From positions 186,001 to 250,000 of the forward strand of contig NZ_FWZT01000008.1 of the NCBI RefSeq assembly GCF_900177345.1: 64,000 nt of DNA, read 5' to 3'. Both the position numbers and the translations under genes were made by a program. Shown here in pieces: positions 51,306-60,154 of the stretch. The stretch is from Pseudobacteriovorax antillogorgiicola (GTDB lineage Bacteria > Bdellovibrionota_B > Oligoflexia > Oligoflexales > Oligoflexaceae). Each line of letters starts with the position of its first letter. Positions within the stretch are counted from its first letter, which is position 1. The notes under the pieces were generated by a model, which was not told the origin of the DNA, did no database searches, and saw only the letters and a list, made by a program, of their open reading frames with translations.

Positions 51306-53411
51306 CTACTTACGAGAGATCCAAACGATAATGTCAAACCCCCAGGTATTGAGCCAAACATTTTCCCAGTTAGGCTTATTATCTTTTAAAAGAGGCTTCT
51401 CAGCACTTTGGAGCACGAACTCAGCAGATTTTTCAAGACCCTCACCGAGCTTTCCAGGAACATCGATATCATCGACCGAGTTTTCGGCGTTGTCGAGAAT
51501 CTGTGACATGGACGAATGGAGATTGTCTAATGCCGGATGATTTTCGAAAGCATCTTCAACACTATCGATCGTGTCCTTGATATTGTTCGTCACCTCTTCC
51601 TTTGTATCGCGGAATTTATCTAGTATGGCTTTACATTCGTCAAGAGATTGTTTGATACCAAGGCAATCGTAAAAATTTTCATCTTTTCTTGTTTCATAGA
51701 ATGGAGAGTAACTGTCTCTTTTCAAGTACCAGTTGGCATCGTATAGGATTTCATCTTTTCTTGTTTCATAGAATGGAGAGTAACTGTCTCTTTTCAAGTA
51801 CCAGTTGGCATCGTATAGGATTTCATCTTTTCTTGTTTCATAGAATGGAGAGTAACTGTCTCTTTTCAAGTACCAGTTGGCATCGTATAGGATTTCATCT
51901 TTTCTTGTTTCATAGAATGGAGAGTAACTGTCTCTTTTCAAGTACCAGTTGGCATCGTATAGGATTTCATCTTTTCTTGTTTCATAGAATGGAGAGTAAC
52001 TGTCTCTCTTCAAGTACCAGTTGGCATCGTACAGGTTTTCATCTTTTCTTGTTTCATAGAATGGAGAGAAACTATCCCTTTTAATATGCCAGAGAGTATC
52101 CGCAAGGCTTCGCGCAGAAGATCTTCTAGTCTTAGCGTCGCCAATCAGATCAAGAATTTTCTGGCTAGAGTCTCGTAAACTTCGGTAGTGGCCACCATTG
52201 ATAGTTCTGCGATGCAACCAAGTGTTCTCGATAAGGGTTTGAAACTCTTTATCTGTAACATCCAGGAGATTGCCCTTGAGAGCATTGAGCCTGGCTGTGC
52301 GCAGCTCAAGATCGACTGGAAGTTTCTCGGAACCACAAATTTCTGCTTGGTTCACTTTCCGTCTCTCTCCGGCCGCAGAGCAGAAATTATTCCAGTACCA
52401 TAGGTCTAAAGATGTGCGAATATACTTGTTAAAAGAGGTTTTTAGCAGAGATCTGAAATTTGAATCAGAAATCTTGGCAAACTTGATGTCCTGGATTTTT
52501 GAGAGATCTTGTTTGGCCTTGGTGGTGGACGCAGAAAACTTTGCGGCAATATCATTAGCCTTAAGGTCTAACGAATCTAGGTAGTCCTTTACCTTTCCAT
52601 TTTGCCTGTCTAGAAGAGCTAGTGATCTATTCACTTTCTCTTGATAACTAGGGTAAAGCGTCTCGGCCTCTTCTAAACAAATCTCGCCAACGAGAGCATC
52701 CGTTTCAACAGCTAACGTTTCGATTTCTGCTGTGGCTTGTGCAGCTAAGCCGCTTGGAAGTTTTTGGCTAAAGACTTTCTTGAGGTTGCGAGTCGCTTTG
52801 CTAATCTTTGACACCTGGCTCTTACAGGCTGTTTGGTAACTTTTCAAAGAGCGGTCATGGGCATTTTCAAAGTGTTCAAGAGCCTTGTCCGCGGCATTGT
52901 CAACGCGATCAAGGAGATCAGCCGCCTTTTTGCTTAGTGCCTGGGCTTTCTCCGAGCCTTTATCTTTATCCAAACGACCTTCTATTTTCGAATAAGACTG
53001 GAAGTACCTATCTGCTAGGTCGGATGCGATATTTTGGCTTTCCAACCATCCAGAATCTACGAACTGATCGAAATGAGACATAAGGTTTGTTTCACTATCG
53101 ATCAAAGCTTTAGGCCAGGCTTGGTAGGTACTTAATGGCTCCTCTATACTATGCCAGGATATACTCGTAAGACTTGTTGGGGTCGGGAATGGAATCGGTG
53201 GAGGGTTTGGCGTCGGTCCAGGTGTCGGTCCAGGTGTCGGTCCAGGCGTCGGTTCAGGCGCAGGTGTAGGGCTTGGAGTCGGCGTCGGCGTTTGGGGGGG
53301 TGTTAACTTTGCTGGGTTAACTATGTCAGGCTTGTCACTGCTAGATTTTCCACCGCAGTTCATCAGCAAGTTTGACGCTAAAGCAAAACAATATAATCTT
53401 GAAATTTTCAT
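51306..53411 (-). CDS. Lipoprotein with proline-rich linker, helical body and six 24-residue tandem repeats
   Basis: Lipobox LLMNC (Cys19), then a linker of P-T-P-x repeats (residues ~36-77) that could span the wall. The body is long and helical with many Lys/Glu/Ala (probable coiled coil). Six tandem copies of a 24-residue unit follow (core DSYSPFYETRKDE, joining text LYDANWYLKR), encoded by 72-bp repeats at 51678-52109. A further helical segment (DTIDSVEDAFENHPALDNL) closes it. Near-identical middle repeats indicate recent expansion. No family recognised; surface location inferred. Confidence 0.7.
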   Translation of the reverse strand: MKISRLYCFALASNLLMNCGGKSSSDKPDIVNPAKLTPPQTPTPTPSPTPAPEPTPGPTPGPTPGPTPNPPPIPFPTPTSLTSISWHSIEEPLSTYQAWPKALIDSETNLMSHFDQFVDSGWLESQNIASDLADRYFQSYSKIEGRLDKDKGSEKAQALSKKAADLLDRVDNAADKALEHFENAHDRSLKSYQTACKSQVSKISKATRNLKKVFSQKLPSGLAAQATAEIETLAVETDALVGEICLEEAETLYPSYQEKVNRSLALLDRQNGKVKDYLDSLDLKANDIAAKFSASTTKAKQDLSKIQDIKFAKISDSNFRSLLKTSFNKYIRTSLDLWYWNNFCSAAGERRKVNQAEICGSEKLPVDLELRTARLNALKGNLLDVTDKEFQTLIENTWLHRRTINGGHYRSLRDSSQKILDLIGDAKTRRSSARSLADTLWHIKRDSFSPFYETRKDENLYDANWYLKRDSYSPFYETRKDEILYDANWYLKRDSYSPFYETRKDEILYDANWYLKRDSYSPFYETRKDEILYDANWYLKRDSYSPFYETRKDEILYDANWYLKRDSYSPFYETRKDENFYDCLGIKQSLDECKAILDKFRDTKEEVTNNIKDTIDSVEDAFENHPALDNLHSSMSQILDNAENSVDDIDVPGKLGEGLEKSAEFVLQSAEKPLLKDNKPNWENVWLNTWGFDIIVWISRK
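51678..52109 (-). repeat. Six tandem 72-bp coding repeats
   Basis: Copies begin at 51680, 51752, 51824, 51896, 51968 and 52040 (CATCTTTTCTTG on plus). The inner copies are almost identical; the outer ones carry a few substitutions (ENF/ENL/EIL in the protein). The period is a multiple of three, so gain or loss keeps the frame. Confidence 0.95.
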
Positions 53412-53724
53412 CGAAGAAACCTTATTTTTGAAAGGTGTAACCTTTAGTCCACAGTTTCGGCTCTATCTCTTCAAAGGGACAAACGTGTGCAATGGATATT
53501 GCTTTTTCTTCCTTAACTTCCACTAAGAATCGATTCTAGCTCGGTGGCATTGTGATAAGAGATCGGTGCTAGGGTCTATGGTAACTCATCCCTGACGCAG
53601 TTCTTTGTTTGTCGAATTAGCATTGCAGATCAGTAGATATCCGAGAGGCATGTGTCAAGGCAAGCCTTAGTTAACTAAGGCGTGACAGGAGCTGTAAAAG
53701 TGAGCGGCGAACCCGAGCTGTGTA
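53412..53724. other. Intergenic stretch with an 18-bp palindrome
   Basis: The perfect palindrome GCCTTAGTTAACTAAGGC lies at 53664-53681, flanked by GTCA and TGAC, 44 bp beyond the stop of the NCS2 permease gene. It may be the transcription stop of the urate operon (no T-run) or a protein-binding site. The rest shows nothing. Confidence 0.5.
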
Positions 53725-55125
53725 TCACTCAGGGCTATGAGTATTAGCTGCTGCAAGGTGTAGGCTTTGCTCCCGACTTAGCCTGCCATTGAAGAAAAGA
53801 TTGAGTAGAACCGCTACCACGGAACCGATCACGATACCGCTGTGTGTCAAGCCATGGCTCCAAGCTGGGAAATATTGAAAAAAGCCAGGTGAAAGGGTCG
53901 GGACCATCCCCATGCTTAATGATACAGCCACAACAAGAAGGCTATGGCTTTGCTTTTCGTAGTCTATGGACGCAAGAATTCGAATTCCCGTAGCGGCCAC
54001 CATACCGAACATTACAAGCCCAGCTCCACCAAGCACATACTGTGGGACGGAGGCTACCACGTGGGCGACCTTAGGAAACAAGCCTAGGCCAAACAGAATC
54101 AAACCGCCAAAGGCTGTGACAGCTTTAGATTTTACGCCGGTGACTGAAAGTAGGCCAACATTTTGGGAAAATGACGTGTAGGGAAAGGTATTAAAAATAC
54201 CACCGATCAGAGTGCCGAGGCCATCAGCTCTCAGGCCTCGGGTAATATCATCTTCTGAAACATCTTGGCTAACAATATTTCCGACAGCTAGGAACATGCC
54301 CATGGACTCGGCTAATACGATGACCATTACAAGGCAAAGGGATGCGATGGCGGTTAGGTGAAAGGTCGGCATCCCAAAATGAAATGGTGTGGTGATGGCT
54401 AACCAAGGAGCATCATCAATTCCATGAAGATTTATGCGGCCCAGCAAGGCGCAGACTAGTGTTCCCCCAAAAAGTCCTAAGAGTACGGCGAGATTCTTAA
54501 TCATGCCCTTGCCGTAGCGATTGATAAGCAAAATGAGAGCTAGAACTCCAAATGCTATGACAAGGTTTGATGGTTTGCCATATTCAGGGTTCGCCAATCG
54601 GTAGGCACTGCCATCGATCATTTCGGTGACAAATGGCTGGCCACCGGCACACCAGTGGATGGCAACTCGCAAAAGAGAAAGCCCTATCAGGCAGATGATG
54701 GTGCCAGTAACCAACGGTGGAAAGAGCGGCAGAAGTTTCCCCATAAGAGGTGCGATCAAAATGGCAAATAACCCTGCGATGATCACCGCTCCATAGATAC
54801 CAGTTAAGCCGATGTTGGGATCGCTGCCCACAGCTATCATAGGGCCAACTGCTGCAAAGGTGACCCCCATCATCACAGGCAGGCGAATTCCAAAGCGCCC
54901 CAGGCCAAGAGATTGAATGACGGTGATGATTCCCGCAGCAAATAGATCGGCGTTGATCAAGAATGCAAGGTGCTCCTTAGGTAGGTTTAAGGCGCGTCCC
55001 ACGATGAGTGGCACAGCGATGGTGCCTGCATACATGACGAGAACATGTTGCCAGCCCATCATAAAGGACTTCAGGAACGACTGCTGCTCATTGCTAAACG
55101 ACTTAGAACGCGCTATGATACCCAC
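53725..55125 (-). CDS. NCS2-family purine (xanthine/urate) permease
   Basis: A 466-residue transporter of ~12-14 membrane helices. Landmarks: GWQHVLVMYAG (the QH motif of TM1), LVMVIVLAESMGMFLAVG (TM8 Glu) and PYTSFSQNVGLLSVTGVKS, the Q-N-x-G...TG signature of TM10 that fits xanthine/uric-acid permeases. The context (next to urate hydroxylase and HIU hydrolase) points to urate. The start is GTG 55125, eight bases behind GGGAG; a GTG at 55134 is too close to it. Proton-coupled uptake is expected. Confidence 0.85.
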   Translation of the reverse strand: MGIIARSKSFSNEQQSFLKSFMMGWQHVLVMYAGTIAVPLIVGRALNLPKEHLAFLINADLFAAGIITVIQSLGLGRFGIRLPVMMGVTFAAVGPMIAVGSDPNIGLTGIYGAVIIAGLFAILIAPLMGKLLPLFPPLVTGTIICLIGLSLLRVAIHWCAGGQPFVTEMIDGSAYRLANPEYGKPSNLVIAFGVLALILLINRYGKGMIKNLAVLLGLFGGTLVCALLGRINLHGIDDAPWLAITTPFHFGMPTFHLTAIASLCLVMVIVLAESMGMFLAVGNIVSQDVSEDDITRGLRADGLGTLIGGIFNTFPYTSFSQNVGLLSVTGVKSKAVTAFGGLILFGLGLFPKVAHVVASVPQYVLGGAGLVMFGMVAATGIRILASIDYEKQSHSLLVVAVSLSMGMVPTLSPGFFQYFPAWSHGLTHSGIVIGSVVAVLLNLFFNGRLSREQSLHLAAANTHSPE

Positions 55126-55241
55126 GGGTAACACTCCCTTCTTTCAACTCTGCATTGATTGGTTGCGATCAAACTCTCATCTTTCTCTAGAGAGCTTGGA
55201 TCTAGGGTTTCAGACAATCCTTATTGTGGATCATAAGTCAT

Positions 55242-56444
55242 CTAATGACTCATATTCTGCTGAAACCAGGCTTGAATTAATTGTCGTTCTTCATCTGTCA
55301 TCTGAGTGATGTTGCCAAGAGGCATGGTTTTTAGCTGTACCGTTTGCGAGATGACCGCTGACGCATGCTTTCGCAGATCCTCGGGGCTTTCGAAGACGAT
55401 GCCTTTCGGTGCAGGAGCGCCACCCATCATAGTGGGGTTGTAAGCATGGCAGCCGTAGCAACGTTTTTGGACCACGGCAAAGGCTTCTTCGGTGCTCACG
55501 GATCCCCGTACAAGCTTCGCTGGAGCGTCTGTTTGCGATGCTATGGGACTCATCCAGAAAAATACGAGAGCCATAACAGCGATCCCCGAAGCTGGAAAGT
55601 ACCAATTGGTTTGCCCCCGATGTTTAAGGAGAAAGAACTGGCGAATCAAAACCCCTGCGATCATCATGAGAATGAGGACAAGCCAGTTGTTTGCGTCTCG
55701 ATACATGACTCCAAAATGATTGGAAAGCATGCAGAATAGAACGGGGAGCGTAAAGTAGGTGTTGTGAACACTTCTCTGCTTACCTCTTTGGCCATAGATG
55801 GGATCAACGGGCTCACCAGCTCTCATGGCTGCCGTCACCCGCTTCTGACCAGGTATTATTACAAATAGAACATTGGCGCTCATCATGGTGGCCATCATCG
55901 CTCCGACGATGAGAAAGGCTGCTCGGCCGGGAAAAATCTGGCAGGCTCCGTAAGTTGCAATCCCTATGAATAGTGATACAGCGATTCCTAGGGCGAGATT
56001 CCTAAAGCCAAAGATGCGGCACATGAGATCATAGACAAACCAGCCACCAGCTAAAAAACCTAGAGCTGTGACGATGGCTTGGGTAGGCGACATTGGAAGA
56101 AGATTAGGATCGATAAGGTATACTTGAGCATTTAGCAAGTACACTAGCAAGAATAGAGCAAATCCTGACATCCAAGTGGAATACGACTCCCAGTAGAACC
56201 AATGAAGCTTCTTGGGTAGCTTCTCAGGCGCGGTGAGGTATTTCTGAGGGTTATAAAACCCACCACCATGAACAGCCCAAAGCTCACCGTCGACACCTTT
56301 GTCTTGAAGGTCCTTGTCTTTGGGGCTCTGTAGACTGTTATCGAGCCAGACAAAGTAAAACGAGGCTCCGATCCAAGCTACAGCGGTGATCACATGCAGC
56401 CACCGGACTAAGACGTAGAGCCACTCCATAATGTAAGCTTCCAT
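55242..56444 (-). CDS. puuD: Membrane-bound urate hydroxylase PuuD with cytochrome c domain
   Basis: Seven to nine hydrophobic segments from MEWLYVLVRWLHVITAVAWI-G onward, then a C-terminal periplasmic cytochrome c domain with the haem motif CYGCH and methionine region GNITQM. This arrangement is specific to PuuD, which oxidises urate to 5-hydroxyisourate and passes electrons to c-type cytochromes instead of oxygen. The next step enzyme, HIU hydrolase, is the gene immediately upstream, with no intergenic base. ATG 56444 follows GGGGGAG; an internal ATG at 56429 is also possible. Confidence 0.88.
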   Translation of the reverse strand: MEAYIMEWLYVLVRWLHVITAVAWIGASFYFVWLDNSLQSPKDKDLQDKGVDGELWAVHGGGFYNPQKYLTAPEKLPKKLHWFYWESYSTWMSGFALFLLVYLLNAQVYLIDPNLLPMSPTQAIVTALGFLAGGWFVYDLMCRIFGFRNLALGIAVSLFIGIATYGACQIFPGRAAFLIVGAMMATMMSANVLFVIIPGQKRVTAAMRAGEPVDPIYGQRGKQRSVHNTYFTLPVLFCMLSNHFGVMYRDANNWLVLILMMIAGVLIRQFFLLKHRGQTNWYFPASGIAVMALVFFWMSPIASQTDAPAKLVRGSVSTEEAFAVVQKRCYGCHAYNPTMMGGAPAPKGIVFESPEDLRKHASAVISQTVQLKTMPLGNITQMTDEERQLIQAWFQQNMSH

Positions 56445-56798
56445 CTAACTCCCCCTATAAGTTGAGTATGACCAGGGAGAAAATAGAAGTGGAACATGGT
56501 AGTGCTGATCTTTGTCGCTAATGCTAAAGCGGATGGTGATGATGTCCAAGAAAGGTGGATCGGGAAGTTTTGTGCCTTGCGCCGCAAAGTATGGTGCAAC
56601 GTGAAATGATAAGGCGTATGTTCCTTCTCGAAACGATGGTCCATCCAGCAAGGGCTTGTCGGTTCTGCCATCGGGGTTGGTGAAAATCTCAAGTATTTGT
56701 TCGGCTTGTTCGTTCGAGATCCGCGATAGGGTCACCAGCAAAGCGCCTGCGGGTTTCCCTGATGCGGTATCGAGCACATGTGTAGTCAGGCGACCCAT
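56445..56798 (-). CDS. uraH: 5-hydroxyisourate hydrolase (transthyretin-like)
   Basis: GRLTTHVLDTASGKPAGALL at the N-terminus (catalytic His) and the C-terminal tetrapeptide YRGS are the defining ends of HIU hydrolases. The FHVAPYFAAQ and HYHVPLLFSPWSYSTYRGS segments complete the active site. The enzyme opens 5-hydroxyisourate to OHCU. 117 residues is the usual size. GGAGCCGAG lies eight bases upstream. The OHCU decarboxylase gene that normally completes the set is not in this window. Confidence 0.9.
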   Translation of the reverse strand: MGRLTTHVLDTASGKPAGALLVTLSRISNEQAEQILEIFTNPDGRTDKPLLDGPSFREGTYALSFHVAPYFAAQGTKLPDPPFLDIITIRFSISDKDQHYHVPLLFSPWSYSTYRGS

Positions 56799-57562
56799 GA
56801 TCTCGGCTCCGTATCAATTGTATTAGGGACGATAGGTTTAATGCTGAGAAACTTAGCAACACCAAGCTAGCTGAAACATCATGCTCAGCTACGACCGCAG
56901 ATCAAACTACGACCCCAATAATATCCCGCGCCGCTGCCTCCAAGGCGAGCCTACCGAAACGTGAACTCAAAAAATCAAGCTTACAATCCGACTCGTGCCT
57001 CTCGGTACGTTCGCACAACGCATCCCGGCGCCTGTATTCGTGCGTATCTTGGAGGCAAGACTAATCATCAGGTTCGCGCTTGTCAATCGACTATTAAGAT
57101 TTAAAGCCTACAAGACCGTTAGTTTTTATAGTGATGAATACTCGTTTCGATGCTTGGGTATATATACTAGTGTAGGTTCCCGCTTACCTTGGCGGGGGAC
57201 CTCTGAATTGACCAGAGTCGAAAGCCTAAGTTGCTGCTCCAAGATAAATTGGATCTTTAACTTGCTAATTATACGTCATGAATTTGAACTCACGGGATTT
57301 TAAGGTGTTCACATTTGCGAGGTAAAATTGAATTATCTATTCAACTATCTGTAAATATTGCAATTACTTGCTTTCGAAATGGGTGCCTTATTCGTTGCTA
57401 ATATAATATCGAAGACAACCTATTGACGGTCTCGAAAAAAAATCGGGAATGGTATTGAATAGATCCCCTGTTTAAAAGCTTGTTTAAATGCTGTTTGGCT
57501 TAACGTGGCTCTTCTTTTGCTAACACTGTTCAATGCAACACTAATGATTTTTGGAGAGAGAC
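56799..57562. other. Large intergenic region
   Basis: About 760 bp between the urate operon and a lipoprotein gene. An open frame at 56995-57303 is not convincing as protein. A 10-bp inverted pair TGCCTCCAAG (56935) / CTTGGAGGCA (57048) is present. The 250 bases before the lipoprotein form a long AT-rich leader with no clear promoter assignment. Confidence 0.35.
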
Positions 57563-58291
57563 ATGTTTAGCAAAAAACTAGGAATGGTAGCGGTATTTCT
57601 TTTGGCAGTAGGCTGTGGCGTTCAGGAAGACGCAAACACTGGTAGCACTCTTGATGCGCTCTATGCTGAAAGCAGCATCGGATCGCTTAGGTTTGCAGCT
57701 GAAGGTGGACGCGTATATCTAGCTGAAGGTAACCGAGTTCTACCATGGGCTCATTCAGCGCCTACACAAGCTGGAAACAAAGTTCAGTACGCTGGTCGTA
57801 CGATTGGTGATATTCAAACTGGGTACCTATGTAACGGTCCTTATGATGCTGTTTGTGATGCGTCTCTTTATAAGAGCAGACCTTCTTCAATCACTATCAA
57901 GCAGACAGGAGCTATCGGTGCTTCACCTGTAAACCCAAGTCAAGTTCGTTACATCACAGCTAACACCGCTGCACTGCAGAACATTCAAGTTGGCACTCCA
58001 GTTGGTGGTATTGCCAAAGGAAGCTGTAACGTTTCTACGTCGTCTGGTTCTAAGCGTTTGAGCCTTACTGTAGAGCGTAAGAAAGCTACAGGTTCAAATG
58101 GCCAAGCTCTAGAGATGATCGAAGTTAAAACTCCTGTGTATCAGTACAACCCATCTTCAGGTTCTTTGCAGTACACACGTATGAAAACTCTACAGCGTGT
58201 TTACAGCAACGGTGCTGTTCAGAACGTAGAGGCTTCTACAGCTAGCCAGGGTACTGAAGTACAAGGATTGCTACGTTTGTTCCAAATGTAG
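57563..58291 (+). CDS. Lipoprotein of unknown function, probably highly expressed
   Basis: ATG 57563 follows TTTTTGGAGAGAGAC. Lipobox FLLAVGC (Cys18). The mature protein is rich in Gly, Ser, Thr and Ala, with CNGPYDAVCDASLY and a few further cysteines. Codon choice is more biased than in neighbours (many GGT, GCT, CGT, AAC), which together with a strong terminator suggests high expression. No family recognised. Confidence 0.6.
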   Translation: MFSKKLGMVAVFLLAVGCGVQEDANTGSTLDALYAESSIGSLRFAAEGGRVYLAEGNRVLPWAHSAPTQAGNKVQYAGRTIGDIQTGYLCNGPYDAVCDASLYKSRPSSITIKQTGAIGASPVNPSQVRYITANTAALQNIQVGTPVGGIAKGSCNVSTSSGSKRLSLTVERKKATGSNGQALEMIEVKTPVYQYNPSSGSLQYTRMKTLQRVYSNGAVQNVEASTASQGTEVQGLLRLFQM

Positions 58292-58745
58292 GAGTGATGA
58301 TACCCAATCTCAGGTTGGGCTCGCGGTGCACAACATCGTGACTCGCTTATCGATGTGTCGAACCACAATTTCCACAATTGTGCTGTGAGTTCAATTTTAG
58401 ATGAAACAAGCCCCCTCTTGGCAAGACTCCCCGGTTGCCAAGAGGGGGCTTCCGTAGTTTGTAGTAGACTTATTGTCAGTCCTTAAAGGAAATCTTTTTA
58501 GCCCTACAAAATTATATGGAGGAGGGAACTCAAATATTCCTCTTAAAGAAATCTTAAAGGTTAAAATCGAAATCTCAGATCTACTTTGGGAAGTGATGAT
58601 AACCCGTACGTCTCGAAAAGCTGGTCCCAGTCTGCACTGTTCTAAGTGCTACCTTTGGCCACCGTTGGTGACATCTTCATTTTAAGTCTTCATGGAACCA
58701 ACCTTCTCGATAGAGAGATCCATTTGCTCCTCTCTGCGCATGAGA
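58292..58745. other. Intergenic region with a very strong terminator
   Basis: Between the lipoprotein and the BamA-like gene, 454 bp. It holds the perfect stem at 58408-58451 and a smaller CACAATT/AATTGTG pair at about 58368-58386. No gene seen. Confidence 0.5.
58408..58451 (+). terminator. 17-bp perfect-stem terminator hairpin
   Basis: AAGCCCCCTCTTGGCAA pairs exactly with TTGCCAAGAGGGGGCTT around a 10-nt loop. It lies about 115 bp after the lipoprotein stop. The following sequence is only weakly T-rich, so the stem must act largely alone. Confidence 0.75.
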
Positions 58746-59942
58746 TTATAAGCTGCCTCCTAGGGAAACCTTTAAGAACTGTCCGGAATAATCTGGGTTG
58801 TAACCCACTTCAATGCCAACTCCAGGCAGTGCAACCTCTTTTAGAAAGAAATATGTACCAATTCCATAGGCCTTATATTGAACAGGTTTTGGCTTCAAGA
58901 TCGCATATTCAAGAATTCCAATATCAACAAAGGGCCCTGTGACTAGGGTTCCAGCTGTGACTTTCCATATGGGTGTGGGAAGGTAAGCAGACAGAGCTGA
59001 CGCTTTGCGGGCCCAGACACCATTCTTAGGTATGCCGCGAAATCCGGGGCTATCGCCTAGGTAAATGAAGCCTTTTTGGGCAAGGGTTGCGCTTGTATAG
59101 CGATAAAATCCAGTGAGGCTTAGAGCGCTGTGACCTTGAAAGAGACTTGTGCCGTAGTGAAGCTGGCCATTGACCATAGTTTCAAGATCTTCTTCATCGG
59201 TGCGGTGGGTTTGCCTGATCACCCTGTAACGAAGATCCCAGCCGTTCTCGTAGTAAAGACGAAAATTTTTGGCCCCAAGGTTTCCCGATAGAGTTACAGC
59301 ATCGAAGCTATAGTTACTAGCGCGACCGAATTGTTCTACCTCTCCAAACGTGCTGGCAAACGAGCCGAAACCGATCAAAATCTCGGATGAGCGGCCGAAC
59401 GGTAGACCAAGATCGAGGGAGACCCGTCCCCGCTTTTCAATTTGCTTAAACAGGATATCGTCTCCGTCATAAAGATGATATTCTTCGTTCAGTGATAGTG
59501 TTGTTATGTTGATCCGAAGTGGGGTGTCGAAGACATTTTTAAACTGGAAGGATCCGTAGCCCAGTTCGGCGCGATTTCCGGAGAAGCCACCAGCAATGAT
59601 ACGATGGCCCATCCCTAGGAAGTTAGTTTCCACTAGAAACAATCCATAACGAGTGTCGGTCTTCGAAACTTGAAGGTTCGGAATGGGAATCAATGTCCAT
59701 CGGTCTTTTATTGTGACTGTCATGCCATCGCTTCGCTTGTCGACGACGACTTCAGAGAATATTTTTGAATCCATGAGGCAGGTTTCGATTTCTGATTTCG
59801 GTGCCTCTTTTAGATCATCAAAGCAGCGGTTTAGCAAGCGATCGATATAGACATTTTCGGTTCGGGCATTGCCTTCGATCGCTACCTCGTAAGCCCATAA
59901 TTTCGCTGGAAGCCAACACAACAATAATATTCTACGCCACAT
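58746..59942 (-). CDS. BamA/TamA-like outer-membrane protein with a POTRA domain
   Basis: Start ATG 59942 is set by CGAGGAATCTAGT and the signal peptide MWRRILLLCWLPAKLWA; the frame is open back to 60140 without a signal. Residues ~20-100 resemble one POTRA module (EVAIEGNARTENVYIDRLLN, VTIKDRWTLIPIPN). The rest is a beta-barrel ending GQFLKVSLGGSL, a C-terminal barrel signal. BamA-like proteins insert or secrete outer-membrane proteins. With a single POTRA and 398 residues it is a small member, so a role in specific secretion is possible. Confidence 0.65.
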   Translation of the reverse strand: MWRRILLLCWLPAKLWAYEVAIEGNARTENVYIDRLLNRCFDDLKEAPKSEIETCLMDSKIFSEVVVDKRSDGMTVTIKDRWTLIPIPNLQVSKTDTRYGLFLVETNFLGMGHRIIAGGFSGNRAELGYGSFQFKNVFDTPLRINITTLSLNEEYHLYDGDDILFKQIEKRGRVSLDLGLPFGRSSEILIGFGSFASTFGEVEQFGRASNYSFDAVTLSGNLGAKNFRLYYENGWDLRYRVIRQTHRTDEEDLETMVNGQLHYGTSLFQGHSALSLTGFYRYTSATLAQKGFIYLGDSPGFRGIPKNGVWARKASALSAYLPTPIWKVTAGTLVTGPFVDIGILEYAILKPKPVQYKAYGIGTYFFLKEVALPGVGIEVGYNPDYSGQFLKVSLGGSL

Positions 59943-60154
59943 ACTAGATTCCTCGCTTACAGATCTCAAAGGCTCAGCCCAGATGGTAGCATGAAGCATG
60001 GCCATTGCGGAAGCCGATCCGTCACAGGCAATCTCCGGCCAGCCTGTTCCAGCAAAGATTTGAGGCTTCTTATAGGTTTCTGGAATCGATATACTAGTAA
60101 GTCTTAGGAAAACAGTCGGCAAGGACTGACGTACAATCACAGAAAGGCACTTCT

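Noticed and set aside
51689-52084. Plus-strand repetitive 131-residue frame
   Set aside because: It is the complement of the tandem repeat in the lipoprotein gene; open only because the repeat period is a multiple of three.
51678-52109. CRISPR array
   Set aside because: The 72-bp units are contiguous with no unique spacers and encode an in-frame protein repeat.
56995-57303. 102-residue plus-strand ORF in the large intergenic region
   Set aside because: No ribosome site, no recognisable pattern and amino-acid content like translated non-coding sequence.
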